The position numbers and the translations under genes are program-made. From Mucidula mucida (taxonomy: Eukaryota > Basidiomycota > Agaricomycetes > Agaricales > Physalacriaceae), in contig JADNYV010000117.1 in NCBI GenBank assembly GCA_015501055.1, positions 50,512 through 114,511 of the forward strand: a stretch of DNA of 64,000 nucleotides. The letters run 5' to 3'. How positions within the stretch are numbered: the stretch's first letter is position 1; every line of letters starts with the position of its first letter. Positions 22,239 through 33,865 of this stretch are shown here, piece by piece. Below the pieces are notes generated by a model, which worked only from the letters and a program-made list of their open reading frames with translations, was not told the DNA's origin and searched no databases.

Positions 22239-24882
22239 ATTTTTTATACTAAGCCTCGTAATACCTCTGGATACACAATATTATTAGTTCTAAGATTATC
22301 AGCCTCCTGATTCTCCGGGAAGAGAACTTTGATACAACCTGCTGATGTGCATCAACTCAATGCCACGTACAACTGCCCATGAGAGAATGCTGGAGTCCGC
22401 AGATCCAATCCAATATGTTGAACTGATTGTCCTTGTGACTTGTTGATCGTCATAGCGAATGCTAATCGAACTGGGAAGTGGCAACACATGAAAGGAATAG
22501 GACATTTGACCTCCTTGGGAATGTTATTAATGCGTGGAATGAGAACAATATTGCTGTTGTGCTTGCCACCCATGATCTGGCACTTGAGAACACAATGTCC
22601 CATATCCAAAAGACGCATGTGGGTTCTGTTGCAGAGTCCATCTGCTGGTGCCAAATTGACTAACAACATTAATGGAGCGCCCTTCTTCAACACTAACTCG
22701 GAATCTGGAATAGCAGCAGTAGTGAAGCTGGCCAGTACTTCTAGAGGGTAGTGCATAGTGTTTTCGTCCTCCAAAACTCGGTTGGATGCAAAGTAGGTCC
22801 GCGCTTCTCTAGGAAACTTTGCCAGAATATTTGTATTCATTTTGCTAACATGTCATTCTTGGCACATAAAATAGATCGGTTAAGGAAGAAGTTGTTCTCC
22901 CGCCAATGTCGTGAATCAATAGCAGGATAGACATAGTCAATGAGACCTTCAACGGAATTGGTGTTAAGGCGCATGAATGGTGGGAGCTCTATAGTTTGTG
23001 TGCTTGCATCGACATCCTTTCCACAACCAATGTCAAGAAGCCAACGGGCAAAAGCAGCTTTGCAGGGTCTGCGTTCTCCAGACGCATATTTTGAGTGAGA
23101 TGGACAATTTCGATGGTGCTCCACAGAGGGGATCAACAGAGGGAAGCTCCAACAACATCTTCGCGGCTTCCTTTAGGGATAACTGGGAGTGTTTGACGAA
23201 AATCACCTATATGTAATGTTAAGAATGGACGTTTGAAATCATAAAAGAAAAAGACAAACCTCCAAAGAGAGTTGTAATGCCACCCCACAGCTTGTTTGGG
23301 TTTTCTGGATTAAGATCTACTCAAAGACGACGCAAAGTGCGCTCTACTGCCTCTATGCCCCAATGATGCTGCATTGGAATCTCATCCCAAATGATAAGAT
23401 CGACCTCCAATAAGAGTTTGGCAGTATTTGTATGATGTCCAATATTGCAGAATGAGTCCTTGAAGATAGGAATGGGAATTTTATAGCGCAGATGTCCAGT
23501 TGAACCACCATGAAGCAAAAGAGAAGCGATGCCTGTAGAAGCAGTACATAATGCAATGGAGAGATTGGCACGAACAGCACTGGTGATGGTATTGCACACA
23601 AAGGTTTTTCCACTACCGCTGCCACTATGCACAAAGAATGATTTTCCTTGTTTCTGAGTGACTGACTGCATAACTTTATTGAAGACATGCGTTGTTCAGG
23701 ATTGAAGCTGGCCCGATTAGCAGCTACTTCTGCTTGGAGTGTAGGAACATTGTAATTGTGTTGAGCAGCAATAAGGGGATTAGGAATACGTTCACCCCAA
23801 TTTTGCTGAGGAAGTGGAAGGCCAAAGTGGGTAAGATCTTTTCCTTTGATGTCGATACAGCGTCCATTTAACCAAAGGCCATAGTTGTAAACTGTATCCT
23901 CTGAAGTGTTAAGAATTCCCATACACATCAATGTACGCTGAAGATCATCGCAGATATGGTGACAAAAATGAATCCACAATTCGTCGGATTTTGTGATGGT
24001 GCAGTTGAGTAGCATGGATACAAAAAGTGCTCGTAAAACAAAGCCTGTTGACATAACAGAGGCTTTCTCTAAGCATTGAATCCACTCACGATCATCCTCC
24101 AAAAGTCCCAATGCTGCACATGCTGCTTTGAATGTAGGATGACAGATACCATGAACTGGGGGTAGATGTTCAAAACTGGTAGCCCCTTTAACTACTGTCA
24201 ACAGCAATCGTAGATAGAAGTATTTGCCTAATGTGGGAGATGCCTGATACATGCGGCCAATGGTGCCCATCGCTGTGCCAGACCGTTGGCGTCCTGTTCA
24301 TGCTTTTTGCCGTTTGTTCCAGACAAAATGCTGAGGAATATTCTGATACATGTATTTAGATGCATCAGGACCCCATTGTGCGCTTGCGTTCAGCCTAAAG
24401 TAGCCTGTCAAAGTCGTATTTCTATCTGCAGCACGTTCGATAACCGCTGTAGGAGATTCATCTTCCTCAAAGTAAATCCGTTGCTCTCCAGGTAGATGCA
24501 CTGCTAATCAATAGATATTGGGTTCCTCTTTATGCATATTGAATTCGAATGTTCTCCAGCACGCTTCACAGGCAGACACATAGCGGGAGTCCAGGTACTC
24601 TGTAATCTCGTTGCGATCTTGGTTTGAGCTAAGCTCCAGCGTAGTACGGTCGTGGCCTTTGTAGATGTACTTGTGAATGTACTTCACAGCCATCACAGAA
24701 ACACATGCCTCAACGTTAATGTGACATTTTTGGCCGCGGCCACGACAGAGAGGAGGAGGAGGTGATGATACTCTCATACCATTGACCATACATGCAGGAG
24801 GGTGTTGTATGTTTGGTAAAGGCACAGCAGGATCTGGTCCTGGACACGGTATATTGTGATGGCGGACAGAAGGAGATGTCAT
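22239..24882 (-). pseudogene. Helitron Rep-helicase, decayed and 5'-truncated
   Basis: Minus-strand fragments follow the order of a Helitron protein. 24882-24508 is the Helitron-like N domain, including the two-tyrosine Rep motif (VKYIHKYIYKG), so the catalytic tyrosines are kept while the upstream HUH part is missing. 24501-24298 and 24270-23680 continue the linker. 23671-23321 is the PIF1-type helicase with Walker A GSGSGKTF and Walker B DLIIWDEIP. 23136-22837 and 22840-22239 carry the C-terminal helicase motifs (TINKSQGQSV, HGQLYVALS). Frames are joined only by frameshifts, and a TGA replaces the expected Arg after YVALS (22352-22354), consistent with CGA to TGA. The element cannot encode a working protein. 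Confidence 0.85.
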
Positions 24883-25750
24883 CTGAGCCTCTCTACGTCG
24901 ACGTTCTGCATCTCACTCAGCGGTACGGTCTGGCGTCTGAGGAGTCCAGTCCATCTGCTGATGTTCATTTGTTGGAATTTGTGGAGGCCTGAACAGAAAG
25001 GGTTAGCATAATGAAATATAAAATCAAAGTAATCCAATATACATTGTACAAAGATCTCACAGGCAATGTAGGAGAGAAAAGCTACTCACACCCAGCATGT
25101 GCACGCCGACACGGACTGAGCACTAACTATGGTAGTGGAAGAGCTCAATACGTACCAACACTCAAGGCACTAAGTTACCAAAATGGACTACCACTGCTGG
25201 CCACCCTCGTATTGTATCACAGACCAAATATGACATATGCAGCAACAGTATTGGAGTGTCAACGGTGGGGAACTTACGCGCTCGAAAGCACAGCCACACC
25301 AATCTCCCTGAATACTACCCCAGGTGAGAGGACTCTGGTCAACCGGCAAACAGTATCACTACCCAAAAGTAGGATTTGAACTGGCCAGGGGGAGACTTCA
25401 TGAATGGAGACATCTTGGACACCGGAACTCAGAGGACAGCACACTTAGTAGCACCAAAGAAGCCACAAAGTGAGCTGGTGTTTCTCAAGAACCACAACAG
25501 AAAGATGAGATGTGTACAGGGGGCACCTAAAAAAAAAGCGCAAAAAAAACATGCAAAAACACAGCAGAGAGACAGAAATGGAGGTAAAATCTATAAACAG
25601 ATCAGAAAAAAATCAAAATAATAGAGATAGAGGACATACCAAACAATTGGGCAGCATGGAGAGTGCAAAGAGCCAGTGAGCAACCGGGCAGACGGTGAGC
25701 AGAGCCAAGTGACTCGAATCGGCGTCGCGTGCCGGAACACCGGGAAAGTT
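24883..25750. other. Helitron interior without identifiable gene
   Basis: Expected to hold the N-terminal part of the Rep protein, but no HUH motif or other family is visible. Plus-strand ORFs (25011-25379, 25376-25621) lack any family features. This stretch is probably a deletion-replaced or captured filler. Confidence 0.4.
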
Positions 25751-25799
25751 CCCACGACCCGGCAAACGGCTTAGGAGGAAAGCCGGGTTCACGCGTGGG
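25751..25799 (-). repeat. Nested subterminal stem in Helitron 5' region
   Basis: CCCACG-ACCCGGC (25751-25763) pairs with GCCGGGT (25782-25788) and CGTGGG (25794-25799), forming two stacked stems around an 18-nt loop about 90-140 bp inside the 5' end. Confidence 0.55.
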
Positions 25800-25861
25800 A
25801 GTTGCTTAAGTAAATAAAGGACCCTTTATTCGTGGCTGTCCTACTACCCCGCCCCACTCTC

Positions 25862-25889
25862 TATTGTATTGTAGATATTGTATTGTAGA
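25862..25889 (-). repeat. 14-bp tandem duplication at the Helitron 5' end
   Basis: TATTGTATTGTAGA occurs twice in a row, the second copy ending exactly at the junction with host DNA. On the element strand both copies start with TC, so either TC could have acted as the initiation end. Confidence 0.75.
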
Positions 25890-26284
25890 TAATACTTTGA
25901 CCGCACTGGTGATCTTGGGCTGAATTCGTCACATACAAATCAGATGAATTTCTCCTAGCATTCGGCACCGTTAACAAAGTCGTGAAAAGATCTATCATCA
26001 TGGGCGAACTCGAAGCTTCATTCACCAACAATTTACTTATTCATATAGACTCTCTTTTCTGGAGTCATTCTCTGTTCTTCTAGTAATATCATGCCAAGTT
26101 ATATACATATCTGAAGGGTATTTACATTGATTGATACAGCACACTAAGCGAAAAAATTGAAAGTGACTTCTGGGGAAAGTCACGTTTGAAGTGCATAGAG
26201 ATACAACCACGGAAACTAGGGAGAATACGAGGGAACATATAACGAGCGCCACAATGAGGGCAATTGTAAATGGAGGTATATACC

Positions 26285-27874
26285 TCATCTCAACACTACT
26301 TTCACACTCTTCCGGTTCTTGATCGCTCGCCAACGCTCGTCTTCATGAGAATATAACCATAACGGTACGTATAAAGTACGCAAAGAAACGCGTCGCCGGG
26401 AACTGGGGTTTTCACTGCTGGATGCGGTGTCCGAAACGATGGAGAGCCTAGACTCCAGCATATCGAAGAGTGCCGATATATCATTTGGCGCGGTGGCACA
26501 CTTCGAAATGTCAAGGACAAGAAGATGGGGTAGGACAGAAGTCGTAGAGGAGTACCGTAGCCCAGCGATAAGGGGTGCGTCTAGCGGATTATCTTCGAGG
26601 CCAAGTAGTGTGACGCTGGGAAGGAGAGAAAGAAACTGTAAAAGGTTCTGGGTATTATCGGGATGTCCATGCATAGTACATTTGATGTCCAATATCCTCA
26701 ACGTATCCGATGCAAACTTGTTCGGGTCAGGGAAAAGGAGGCGTCTCGACGTGCGGTAGTCGAGCCTGAGGTGATAAAGAGCCTCGAGCACCAGAGCCTC
26801 CATGAATGCCTTTATGCATCCCGGTTCTGCTTTTCCATCTTCGCTAAGGTCGAGCTCGTAGAGTTGAGGAAAGGGGATGTCGGAGTCGGGGGGAATACAG
26901 GATTTGAGAATAATCACTCGAAGATCCTTGACATGGGGAATTTCCCGAAGCCGCTGAAGGCCAACATCGTCAAAGAGGGGGAGCTTGTAGACCCCAGTGA
27001 GCTGCGACCATGGTACGGCGACATACTCCAGACTCTCCCAACGACGATCGTGACACACCATTTGGCGCAGCTGAGGTGCACAGACGGAGCTGAACGTATC
27101 CACTTGCACTCTGTGAACATCGATATAGGCTCTCATTACCGAAAGAAGAGTGAGACGCGGGAAAACAGTTCCCGACAATGCTTGCAAACATCGGGTCGAC
27201 GCGTCGGTCATAACATGTGTGCAACGCGACATGGCGCGCTTCAAGGCAGGCAGCACGGGATGATTGGCCGTTTGTCCCTTCACGTCAAGCAGACATATCG
27301 ACATTGAGAGATCCTTCGACCGCTCGAGGTAAAGACTAGTCTTTTCTGCGCATTGCTTTTTACTGACCATTGCATGTGAGGCCGTGTTAAAACGGAAGTA
27401 TGTCCATAAAAGCGGAGAGGAGATGACGAGCTCCCTCCAGTTGTGACAGACACGCGATAGAGTCCACGGTGCGAACCGAGGATTCAGCGAGTCAACGCTG
27501 ATCGGTACGAAGTCTGTTTCCCAGGAGGGTACACAGTAGGTGAAAATCTCGTGTAGGATCTCGTTGGGTAAAGAGCGAATGGGATGGAGGAGAGATTTTG
27601 CGTCGGCTAGATGAGATTCTGCTTGCTTTCGCGCAGTATAAAGGGTATTAATTGCTTCCTTAACACAGGCGATCCGCTGATCTATGTCCTGGGTGATTCG
27701 AGGGGACTGTTCGACGACAATATGGAAGTCGGTGAGCTCTGCTTCGGACAAGGGATAATTGCTCCGGAGAAGGTGGTGAACTCGTGGAGTGCGCGGTATC
27801 TGTGCTGACTTGAGCGACTCTGAGAGCAAGGAACATGTACACGTAGACTCAGAGGGCAGAGGATTCTTGGCCAT
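26285..27874 (-). CDS. F-box/LRR-like protein, copy 1b (complete)
   Basis: Single open frame of 529 residues. The N-terminus has a helical segment (about 60-98), then the F-box-like domain at 101-155 (SLPNEILHEIF, LSRVCHNWRELVISSPLLW), then about 370 residues of leucine-rich repeats. This is the standard layout of the large Agaricomycete F-box family, thought to pair with Skp1 in SCF ubiquitin ligases. The copy at 2-1159 is nearly identical from residue 144 on. It lies in a block duplicated in inverted orientation. Confidence 0.9.
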   Translation of the reverse strand: MAKNPLPSESTCTCSLLSESLKSAQIPRTPRVHHLLRSNYPLSEAELTDFHIVVEQSPRITQDIDQRIACVKEAINTLYTARKQAESHLADAKSLLHPIRSLPNEILHEIFTYCVPSWETDFVPISVDSLNPRFAPWTLSRVCHNWRELVISSPLLWTYFRFNTASHAMVSKKQCAEKTSLYLERSKDLSMSICLLDVKGQTANHPVLPALKRAMSRCTHVMTDASTRCLQALSGTVFPRLTLLSVMRAYIDVHRVQVDTFSSVCAPQLRQMVCHDRRWESLEYVAVPWSQLTGVYKLPLFDDVGLQRLREIPHVKDLRVIILKSCIPPDSDIPFPQLYELDLSEDGKAEPGCIKAFMEALVLEALYHLRLDYRTSRRLLFPDPNKFASDTLRILDIKCTMHGHPDNTQNLLQFLSLLPSVTLLGLEDNPLDAPLIAGLRYSSTTSVLPHLLVLDISKCATAPNDISALFDMLESRLSIVSDTASSSENPSSRRRVSLRTLYVPLWLYSHEDERWRAIKNRKSVKVVLR

Positions 27875-28199
27875 TGTGTCTGACTCTTTTGGTTAGAACA
27901 CGCGACCCCAGAGTATACACAGAGCTCACCAGTCGGGTCCATGCCTGAAAGTTCGGGTTTGACACAGATGCCAGGTGGGCAGATCGTGGTTAAAAGACGG
28001 GTGACAAACACGCGAGCACGTCACGTGGCACAGACTGCCGATGGGCGGCGGCCCTCGGCGGCCCGCCGGTTAATTCGAGAGCGTTAAGTACCAAACGAGA
28101 CGCTGAGCTATCGAACTGTCAGGCATCAACTCTACACTTTATGCAAGGGCAATCGTTGAGTGAATGAGCACGTCCTCAGCACACACACCTCTACCGAGT

Positions 28200-29235
28200 C
28201 ACTCAGGTCGGAACTGGCGTTAAGGTCACCACCATCATTCCTAAACGTCGCCGCTGCCTCTTTCCTCCACGGGATGCTTTCCTACTATCACGATATGTAC
28301 GCTGTCTAGTGGCGGCGGATGCATTGATATGGTCGTCAAAACGGTACAGCTTTCGGAGTCGTTTCTTCGTCGTTGGACGCTGCGCCGAAATGGATTCCAA
28401 GACTGGTCTACCGGAGACGGGCCCCGACTTGAGCAAATGCGAACAAAAATTGATGTACAGTGGGGAAGCTATGTTGCGGGATATAGGAAGGTTGAATACA
28501 CGCTTATTTCCTAGCTGCAACTGCCGACTTCAATCGCACCAGAATTCGCTGGATACCCATATACGCCCCGGCGAGATAGTCACTGTACGACCAATTCCGT
28601 GTTCGAGAGATGTGTTGTGTGGAGTCCGCTTTTGTGTCAAGTGCTCACCATGCTTGTCGCTTCGTAAAGACGTATTGCGTCGATAGTACACGTTCTCGCG
28701 CTCCACCCTTGGGTGTTTATTGCCGGAAGAGGTCACATTGAAGGTTTCTTCCTTTACACTGCCCATCGCAATGCTGCTACGGCCTCTTCGCTCCACCGGA
28801 AGTCTCTAATTAACGCGATATGGTCTGCAGGTCGCCGGCATATTTGACCGCACGTCATTCGATCGTGGAACGGGTTTCGCTTGTTGAATCGCACTGAGAC
28901 TTGGCTGTCTCCCAATCAACTTGCCCTTGACCCAATAATTCTGCTTGGATTTCGTTGTGAAGCGACGTGTGTACAACGCGCCGCGGGGATCTTTTACCAT
29001 GCCATGGCTCGCGCCCAGAGATATCGTGGTACGAGGTCTTCTCACACAGATAAATTCTAATGATTTTGTTCGTGTAGCTGCCGTTTCGGGGATATAGAAC
29101 GTCGGAGAACATGGAGTATTGAGACGTTTAAGTCTCTCGATTGCTTCTTTCTGAAGGCAGTGCGCAGACTCCTATACCCAGTTTCGTTTATAAACAAAAA
29201 TTTCGACTTCTCTCTCCTTCTATATCACTACCATC
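28200..29235 (+). repeat. Duplicated 5' region of F-box 2b with decayed ORF
   Basis: Inverted copy of 3211-4160. The frame that reads ESFLRRWTLRRDGFQGW and CNCRLLSHQNSLDT in copy a is split here between two frames (28329-28514 and 28309-28686), so at least one copy is not coding. A further partial copy lies near 30,650-30,720. Confidence 0.55.
29187..29194 (+). promoter_or_regulatory. TATA box of F-box 2b
   Basis: TTTATAAA ending 42 nt before the start codon. The same box at the same distance precedes copy 2a (3252-3259, minus) and copy 2c (32274-32281, plus), so it has been kept in all three. Confidence 0.65.
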
Positions 29236-30336
29236 ATGGCTTTCAGCTTCGTTCGCACTATCATCAACAAATTTGCTCACTCTCATCGCTCCTCTGCGAG
29301 CACAGGTCCTTTTGGGCTTGTGCCGCAAGAGCTACTTGACCTTATCATTGGTTACCTCTCCGACGACAAGGTCACCCTTTTATCGTGCGCACTCGTCCAC
29401 CCTGCCTGGACGAGGATCAGCCGGTATCATCTGCCGCCTGTGACCCTCGTCGTATCCTCCTCTGCTCGTTCCAAGGAGCTGTGCAAACTAATGTGTTCGT
29501 CGCGGGAGACCCTATCCTCATCTATCACTGGCATAACTCTCGTCGGCGACGTACCATTCGATGACTGCGCTATGAATGGCAAATCCTCCCGCTCACAGTC
29601 TTATCGCAAGTTGCTGCATGTTCTTAAAGCGAAGCATGTCGCGCTTTGCTCGGGTGCTGTGGAGAACGATCCATCACTCCTTGAAATCTTTGCCTACTAT
29701 TTCCCCGCTCTTTCCGAGCTGAAAGTGACTTGCGCCTCCTACCAAGATATCACCAGCTTTATGCGCGTGCTTGCTGGTGCTTTCCCGCGCCTCACTGCTC
29801 TTACCATCGAGCTTGGATCTCGTGGTTTGGATATACCGGATGCATCACTATCTGGGTTGCGCGATCTCGCATTGGGCATGCCGCGCCTATGCAGTTTGCG
29901 TGTGGTCGGGTGGAATAACGACCTCGTACACTGGTTGGGAGATAACATCGTGGGGACGCTGGAGCGATTAGACCTGGAGAGTACTAGCGTGTGGTCGGCA
30001 TGCCGTGTCGAAGAGGCTATCTCGCTTCTCCAAAGGAATAAGGATACGTTGAAGGACTTGAAGTTACGCTTTGTGAAACGCGATGGTCAGTATTTGCATT
30101 CTTCTCATTCACGAGATGCTCATCTGTTTATAGTGGCCTTTGATTTATCAGGCTTGACGCATCTGGAACATTTGGAGGTTACGAGTAATATGAGTGAAGC
30201 GCTGAATGGGCGGCTGCTGCCGCGGTCATTGGAGAAGTTATCTATACGAGACGCGGTTTGCGCGCTGGCTCCCTCTGGCATGGGAAGGAATGTCGATCTG
30301 CAGGAATGTATCCTTCTTGAAGGACCATCTTTATAG
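29236..30336 (+). CDS. F-box protein, copy 2b
   Basis: Two exons, 29236-30085 and 30134-30336, 350 residues. The 48-nt intron is a multiple of three and stop-free, so the unspliced frame is also open (366 residues); the paralogs, whose introns are 49 and 50 nt, show it must be spliced. The F-box is at residues about 25-60 (GLVPQELLDLIIGYLSDD). Close to copy 2a (minus, 2091-3210) and copy 2c (32323-33395). TATA box TTTATAAA at 29187-29194, 42 nt before the ATG. Confidence 0.88.
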   Translation: MAFSFVRTIINKFAHSHRSSASTGPFGLVPQELLDLIIGYLSDDKVTLLSCALVHPAWTRISRYHLPPVTLVVSSSARSKELCKLMCSSRETLSSSITGITLVGDVPFDDCAMNGKSSRSQSYRKLLHVLKAKHVALCSGAVENDPSLLEIFAYYFPALSELKVTCASYQDITSFMRVLAGAFPRLTALTIELGSRGLDIPDASLSGLRDLALGMPRLCSLRVVGWNNDLVHWLGDNIVGTLERLDLESTSVWSACRVEEAISLLQRNKDTLKDLKLRFVKRDGQYLHSSHSRDAHLFIVAFDLSGLTHLEHLEVTSNMSEALNGRLLPRSLEKLSIRDAVCALAPSGMGRNVDLQECILLEGPSL

Positions 30337-32322
30337 AGAGCAATGGGATTATAAATGGACTATTTTTATTATTTTATAACAATGATATTGATCGTTCTCC
30401 TTCATACTCGGTCGAGCTCTGTTCGTTAATCCTGAAATACGGATTAAACACGTCTGATTTTAGGTAGACACAGCACCCTGCCTATTGCATCGCCGCCGCC
30501 GCCTCTTCGCTGCACAAGCCATTCCGAGCCTTTGCACGCGATATGGACACCGTCACAGCGGATACATGTATATGTCCCTTGAAAGTCGTTTCTACGTCGC
30601 CATGCCCTATAGCGCGCAGGCTTCAGCAATACCCGAACGCACGGGCATTGGAGGAACGTCGGACGCTGCGCCGCGATGGATTCCAAGGCTGGTCTGCCGT
30701 AGACGGTTCCGACTTCTGTGAGCCGCGAACAATGACTGGCCTAAAGAGGGGAAGCGATATTGCGGGATGTAGGATGATGGTTCTCAATTATCAAGGTGTG
30801 TTTGACGCGTTACTTATCTTATGGGTGGCTCACACTATACGCAGATTACCGGATGAGATATATCTTATACGCACCATTCATGCATTCCAGCCTCTCGCTA
30901 GTGATGCTCCGCCTATTTTGTTACTGCCACCCCTTCAATCGCGCGCGCCAGAATTGTCAGACGATTCCATACCTCTTGTGCATACAGTAGCCCCGTTCAC
31001 GCTCAGCGAAGACCGTCGCGTTTCTTCCGTAGCCTATACCGCAGTGCCTCCTCTTGACGAAGGATATGGGATAAACCTTGGACGGCGTCACAACCAAGTT
31101 ACGCTCTGATAAGTCCTTGATCGCGATATGGAGGCAGAGAACACGTCTCGTGTTATGCTGGTACGTTACTTATGGTTTATGGTTTACTGTTTCTCATACG
31201 TTTAGTTAGATGCACCGCGTATGCCTCACCAAACCACTGAGATAGAATCAAAAAAGCCACATGCAACTCCTTCACTTGTCATTTCATCTCGACAACCATA
31301 GAAGCAGCCTACACGGACCAACATCAGTTGCCGTGATCTCCCGGATCTGACACTCTTCATCGCGTGAAATTCTGAAAATCTTCCTCCTTCATCGCCGGCA
31401 AACCGGTATGAAGACACGTCGAATGGATTTCGGGATTCACACATGATCCACTTGGTACATTCACTTCGTACCAGTCGATGATAGTATCGGTACTTGATCC
31501 CAGGACACGACTACACACTATCTTTCTTAACACCCTCCTGTACGCGACGTTCGGCGCGGATTTAAGGAGCTGGTAAAATGCTTTGTACGTGAATTGTTAA
31601 CCTGCGCAGTACCATCCAAAGTTTCTCCTGTTGAACTTGACCGCCGCTCGGAATGCCTAATACCTCACTAACCGACGCTGTTGAAACCGCGCATCCTGCA
31701 TGCCACTTCGAGCAGACGCACTTACTCTTCCGCAAAGCGAAGCTTGCCTATCAAAGGCGTCACGCTCCTCCTCGATATCTAAAGACCAAGTCCCCCCTCG
31801 TACCCTAACGATATTTTCCGACAGATGTTATTTGCGACGTTGTGACGCAGAAGTGAAACATCGTTCTTGTCTGGAAATAGGTGCTCTTTCCTGTGCACAG
31901 TGTAGTGTTTCTGAACGCCTCGATCGTTGAACCGGTCTCGATTGTTGAATCGTACTGAGACTTGGCTGTGTTTCCCAATCAAAGTTCCCCTTGACCCAGT
32001 GATTCTGCTTGATTCGCATTGTGGAGCGACGTGTGAGAACGTTGTACAACGCGCCGCGGGTATCTTTTACCATGCCATGGCTCCATCGCAGCCTGCGCCT
32101 AGAAATATCATGGTGCGAGGTCTTCTCGCACAGGTGAATTCTTTGAATGATGTTGTTCGTTTAGGTGCCGTCTCGGGGATATAGAACGCCGAGGGACATG
32201 GAGTATTGAGACTTTGCAAGACTCTCGATTGCTTCTTCTCAAGGCAGTGCGCAGACCCCTATAGCAAGTTTTGTTTATAAACAAGAATTTCGACTGTACA
32301 CTCCTTCTTTATCGCTACTACC
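30337..32322. other. Spacer between F-box 2b and 2c with duplicated fragments
   Basis: 30,500-31,110 contains a piece related to 4,050-4,160 (RTLRRDGFQGWS) and a 188-codon frame with no family. 31,920-32,322 repeats the 5' region of the F-box 2 genes. The middle (31,110-31,900) shows nothing identifiable. Confidence 0.45.
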
Positions 32323-33395
32323 ATGGCTCTCAGCATCATTCGCAACATCATCAACAAATTTGTTCACTCTCATCGCTCCTCTGCGAGTACAGGTCCTTTC
32401 GGGCTTCTACCGCAAGAGCTACTAGACCTTATCATTGCTCATCTTGGTGATGACACGGCCACCCTTTTATCTTGTGCACTCGTCCACCCCACTTGGATCA
32501 GCATAAGTCGCTGCCACCTTCCGCGGATTACGCTCGTGGTGTCAACTCCTGCCCGTTCCAAAGCCCTCACCAAACTTTTACGGTCATCGCGGGAGACGCT
32601 CTCCTCGTCTATTACCGGCATAACGCTCGTTGGCGACGTACCGTTCGATGACGGCAAATCCGCCTATGCCCAGTCCTATCGCAAGTTGCTGCAGGTGCTC
32701 AAAGCGAAGCATGTCGCGCTTCGCTCGGGCGCTGTGGAGAACGATCCCTCACTCGTTGGGCTCTTCGCTCAGCATTTCCCGTATCTCAGCGAGCTCCAAG
32801 TGACCTGTGCATCATATCAGGATATTATGAGCTTCATACGCGCTCTTTCCGGCTGGTTCCCTCGGCTCACTGCGCTCGACATTGAGCTTGCATCTGGTGG
32901 CTTGGATTTGCCAGACGCATCATTGTCTGGGTTGCGCAACCTTGCACTGGGCATGCCCCGCCTACGCAGTCTGCGCCTAATCGGGTGGAATAATGACCTC
33001 GTACGCTGGTTGGGAGATAACGTCGTGGGGACGTTGGAGCAGCTGGAGCTGGAGAGTACTAGCGCGTGGTCGACGTGCCATGTCGAGGAGGCTATTTCGC
33101 TTCTCCAACGGAACAAGGAAACGTTGAAGGATTTGAAGCTGAGTTTTCTGAGACGTAATGGTTCGTTTTTTCTCCCTTTCTCTTACTGCAATATGCTGAT
33201 ATACTTGCAGTGGCCTTCGATCTGTCAGGTCTGACGTGTTTGGAATATTTGGAGGTTGCAAATGCATTGCATGGGTGGTTGCTCCCGCGGTCGTTGAAAA
33301 CGATAGAGTTCCGGGATGCGGTTAGCGTCTTGCGTGGACAATTTATGGGTGCTGATGAGGAGAAGGACTTGAAAAGGGGTCACAGAACGTATTAA
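32323..33395 (+). CDS. F-box protein, copy 2c
   Basis: Two exons, 32323-33160 and 33211-33395 (50-nt GT-AG intron), 340 residues. F-box at residues about 25-60 (GLLPQELLDLIIAHLGDD). It stands in direct orientation to copy 2b about 2 kb upstream and is the most diverged of the three, with a four-residue deletion in exon 1 and a different C-terminus. TATA box at 32274-32281. Confidence 0.87.
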
Positions 33396-33765
33396 GCTCT
33401 CAATGCCATGTCGCTATTTGATTTTTATCTATAACCATAAACCTCGTCTTCTTTGTGTTCTCGCCTGAGTACCAGTGGTTAGTTTGCATACCTTTTCTTT
33501 GCGTTCATTCCCACTCGTCGGGATGTTAGACCACAGTCGCATGCGTTATGCCCTTCTATTAGAGTATCTGATGGGGTTGGTCGAGTGTTGGATTCAATCA
33601 CATACAAAGTGTCCTCTCCGTCAAAGTAGCTTGATTAAAGTCTTTTGAAAACCAGATCGAACGGAGTGAAGCAATCTCCCTTAATATTGGTGTTCGTGAA
33701 GACAAGCAGAAATTTCCTATACTTATCAGAGTCATCAGGAATGTACGTGAATTACGCCACACATC
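33396..33765. other. Spacer before tRNA, no gene seen
   Basis: 3' flank of F-box 2c and 5' flank of the tRNA gene. No supported feature. Confidence 0.5.
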
Positions 33766-33865
33766 GCCCGCCTAGCTCAATCGGATAGAGCGTCAGACTC
33801 TTATGTCGGTCGCGAAATGTGATCATAAAATCTGAAGGCTGCGAGTTCGACCCTCGCGGTGGGCT
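33766..33865 (+). tRNA. tRNA-Lys(CUU) with a 26-nt intron
   Basis: Acceptor stem GCCCGCC pairs with GGTGGGC (one G-T pair); D-stem GCTC/GAGC; anticodon stem TCAGA/TCTGA; T-arm GCGAG-TTCGACC-CTCGC. The anticodon loop is CTCTTA, then an intron at 33804-33829, then A, giving anticodon CTT and an intron in the standard place one base 3' of the anticodon. The encoded discriminator base reads T. Confidence 0.93.

Larger units (their letters stand above)
22117..25889 (-). mobile_element. Helitron, 3,773 bp, precise ends from empty-site comparison
   Basis: The duplicated host sequence at 1354-1620 is continuous, while here it is split between A22116 and T25890, that is, exactly between A and T with no target duplication, as Helitrons insert. 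On the minus strand the element starts TCTAC (25889) and ends GCTTG (22117). A perfect 6-bp-stem hairpin sits 12 nt before the 3' end. Inside, the minus strand carries a decayed Rep-helicase. The termini differ from the usual CTRR end by one base (CTTG). Confidence 0.9.

Noticed and set aside
25011..25379. 122-codon ORF within the Helitron on the plus strand as captured gene
   Set aside because: No family, no splice structure, and opposite to the helicase; kept only as unknown interior.
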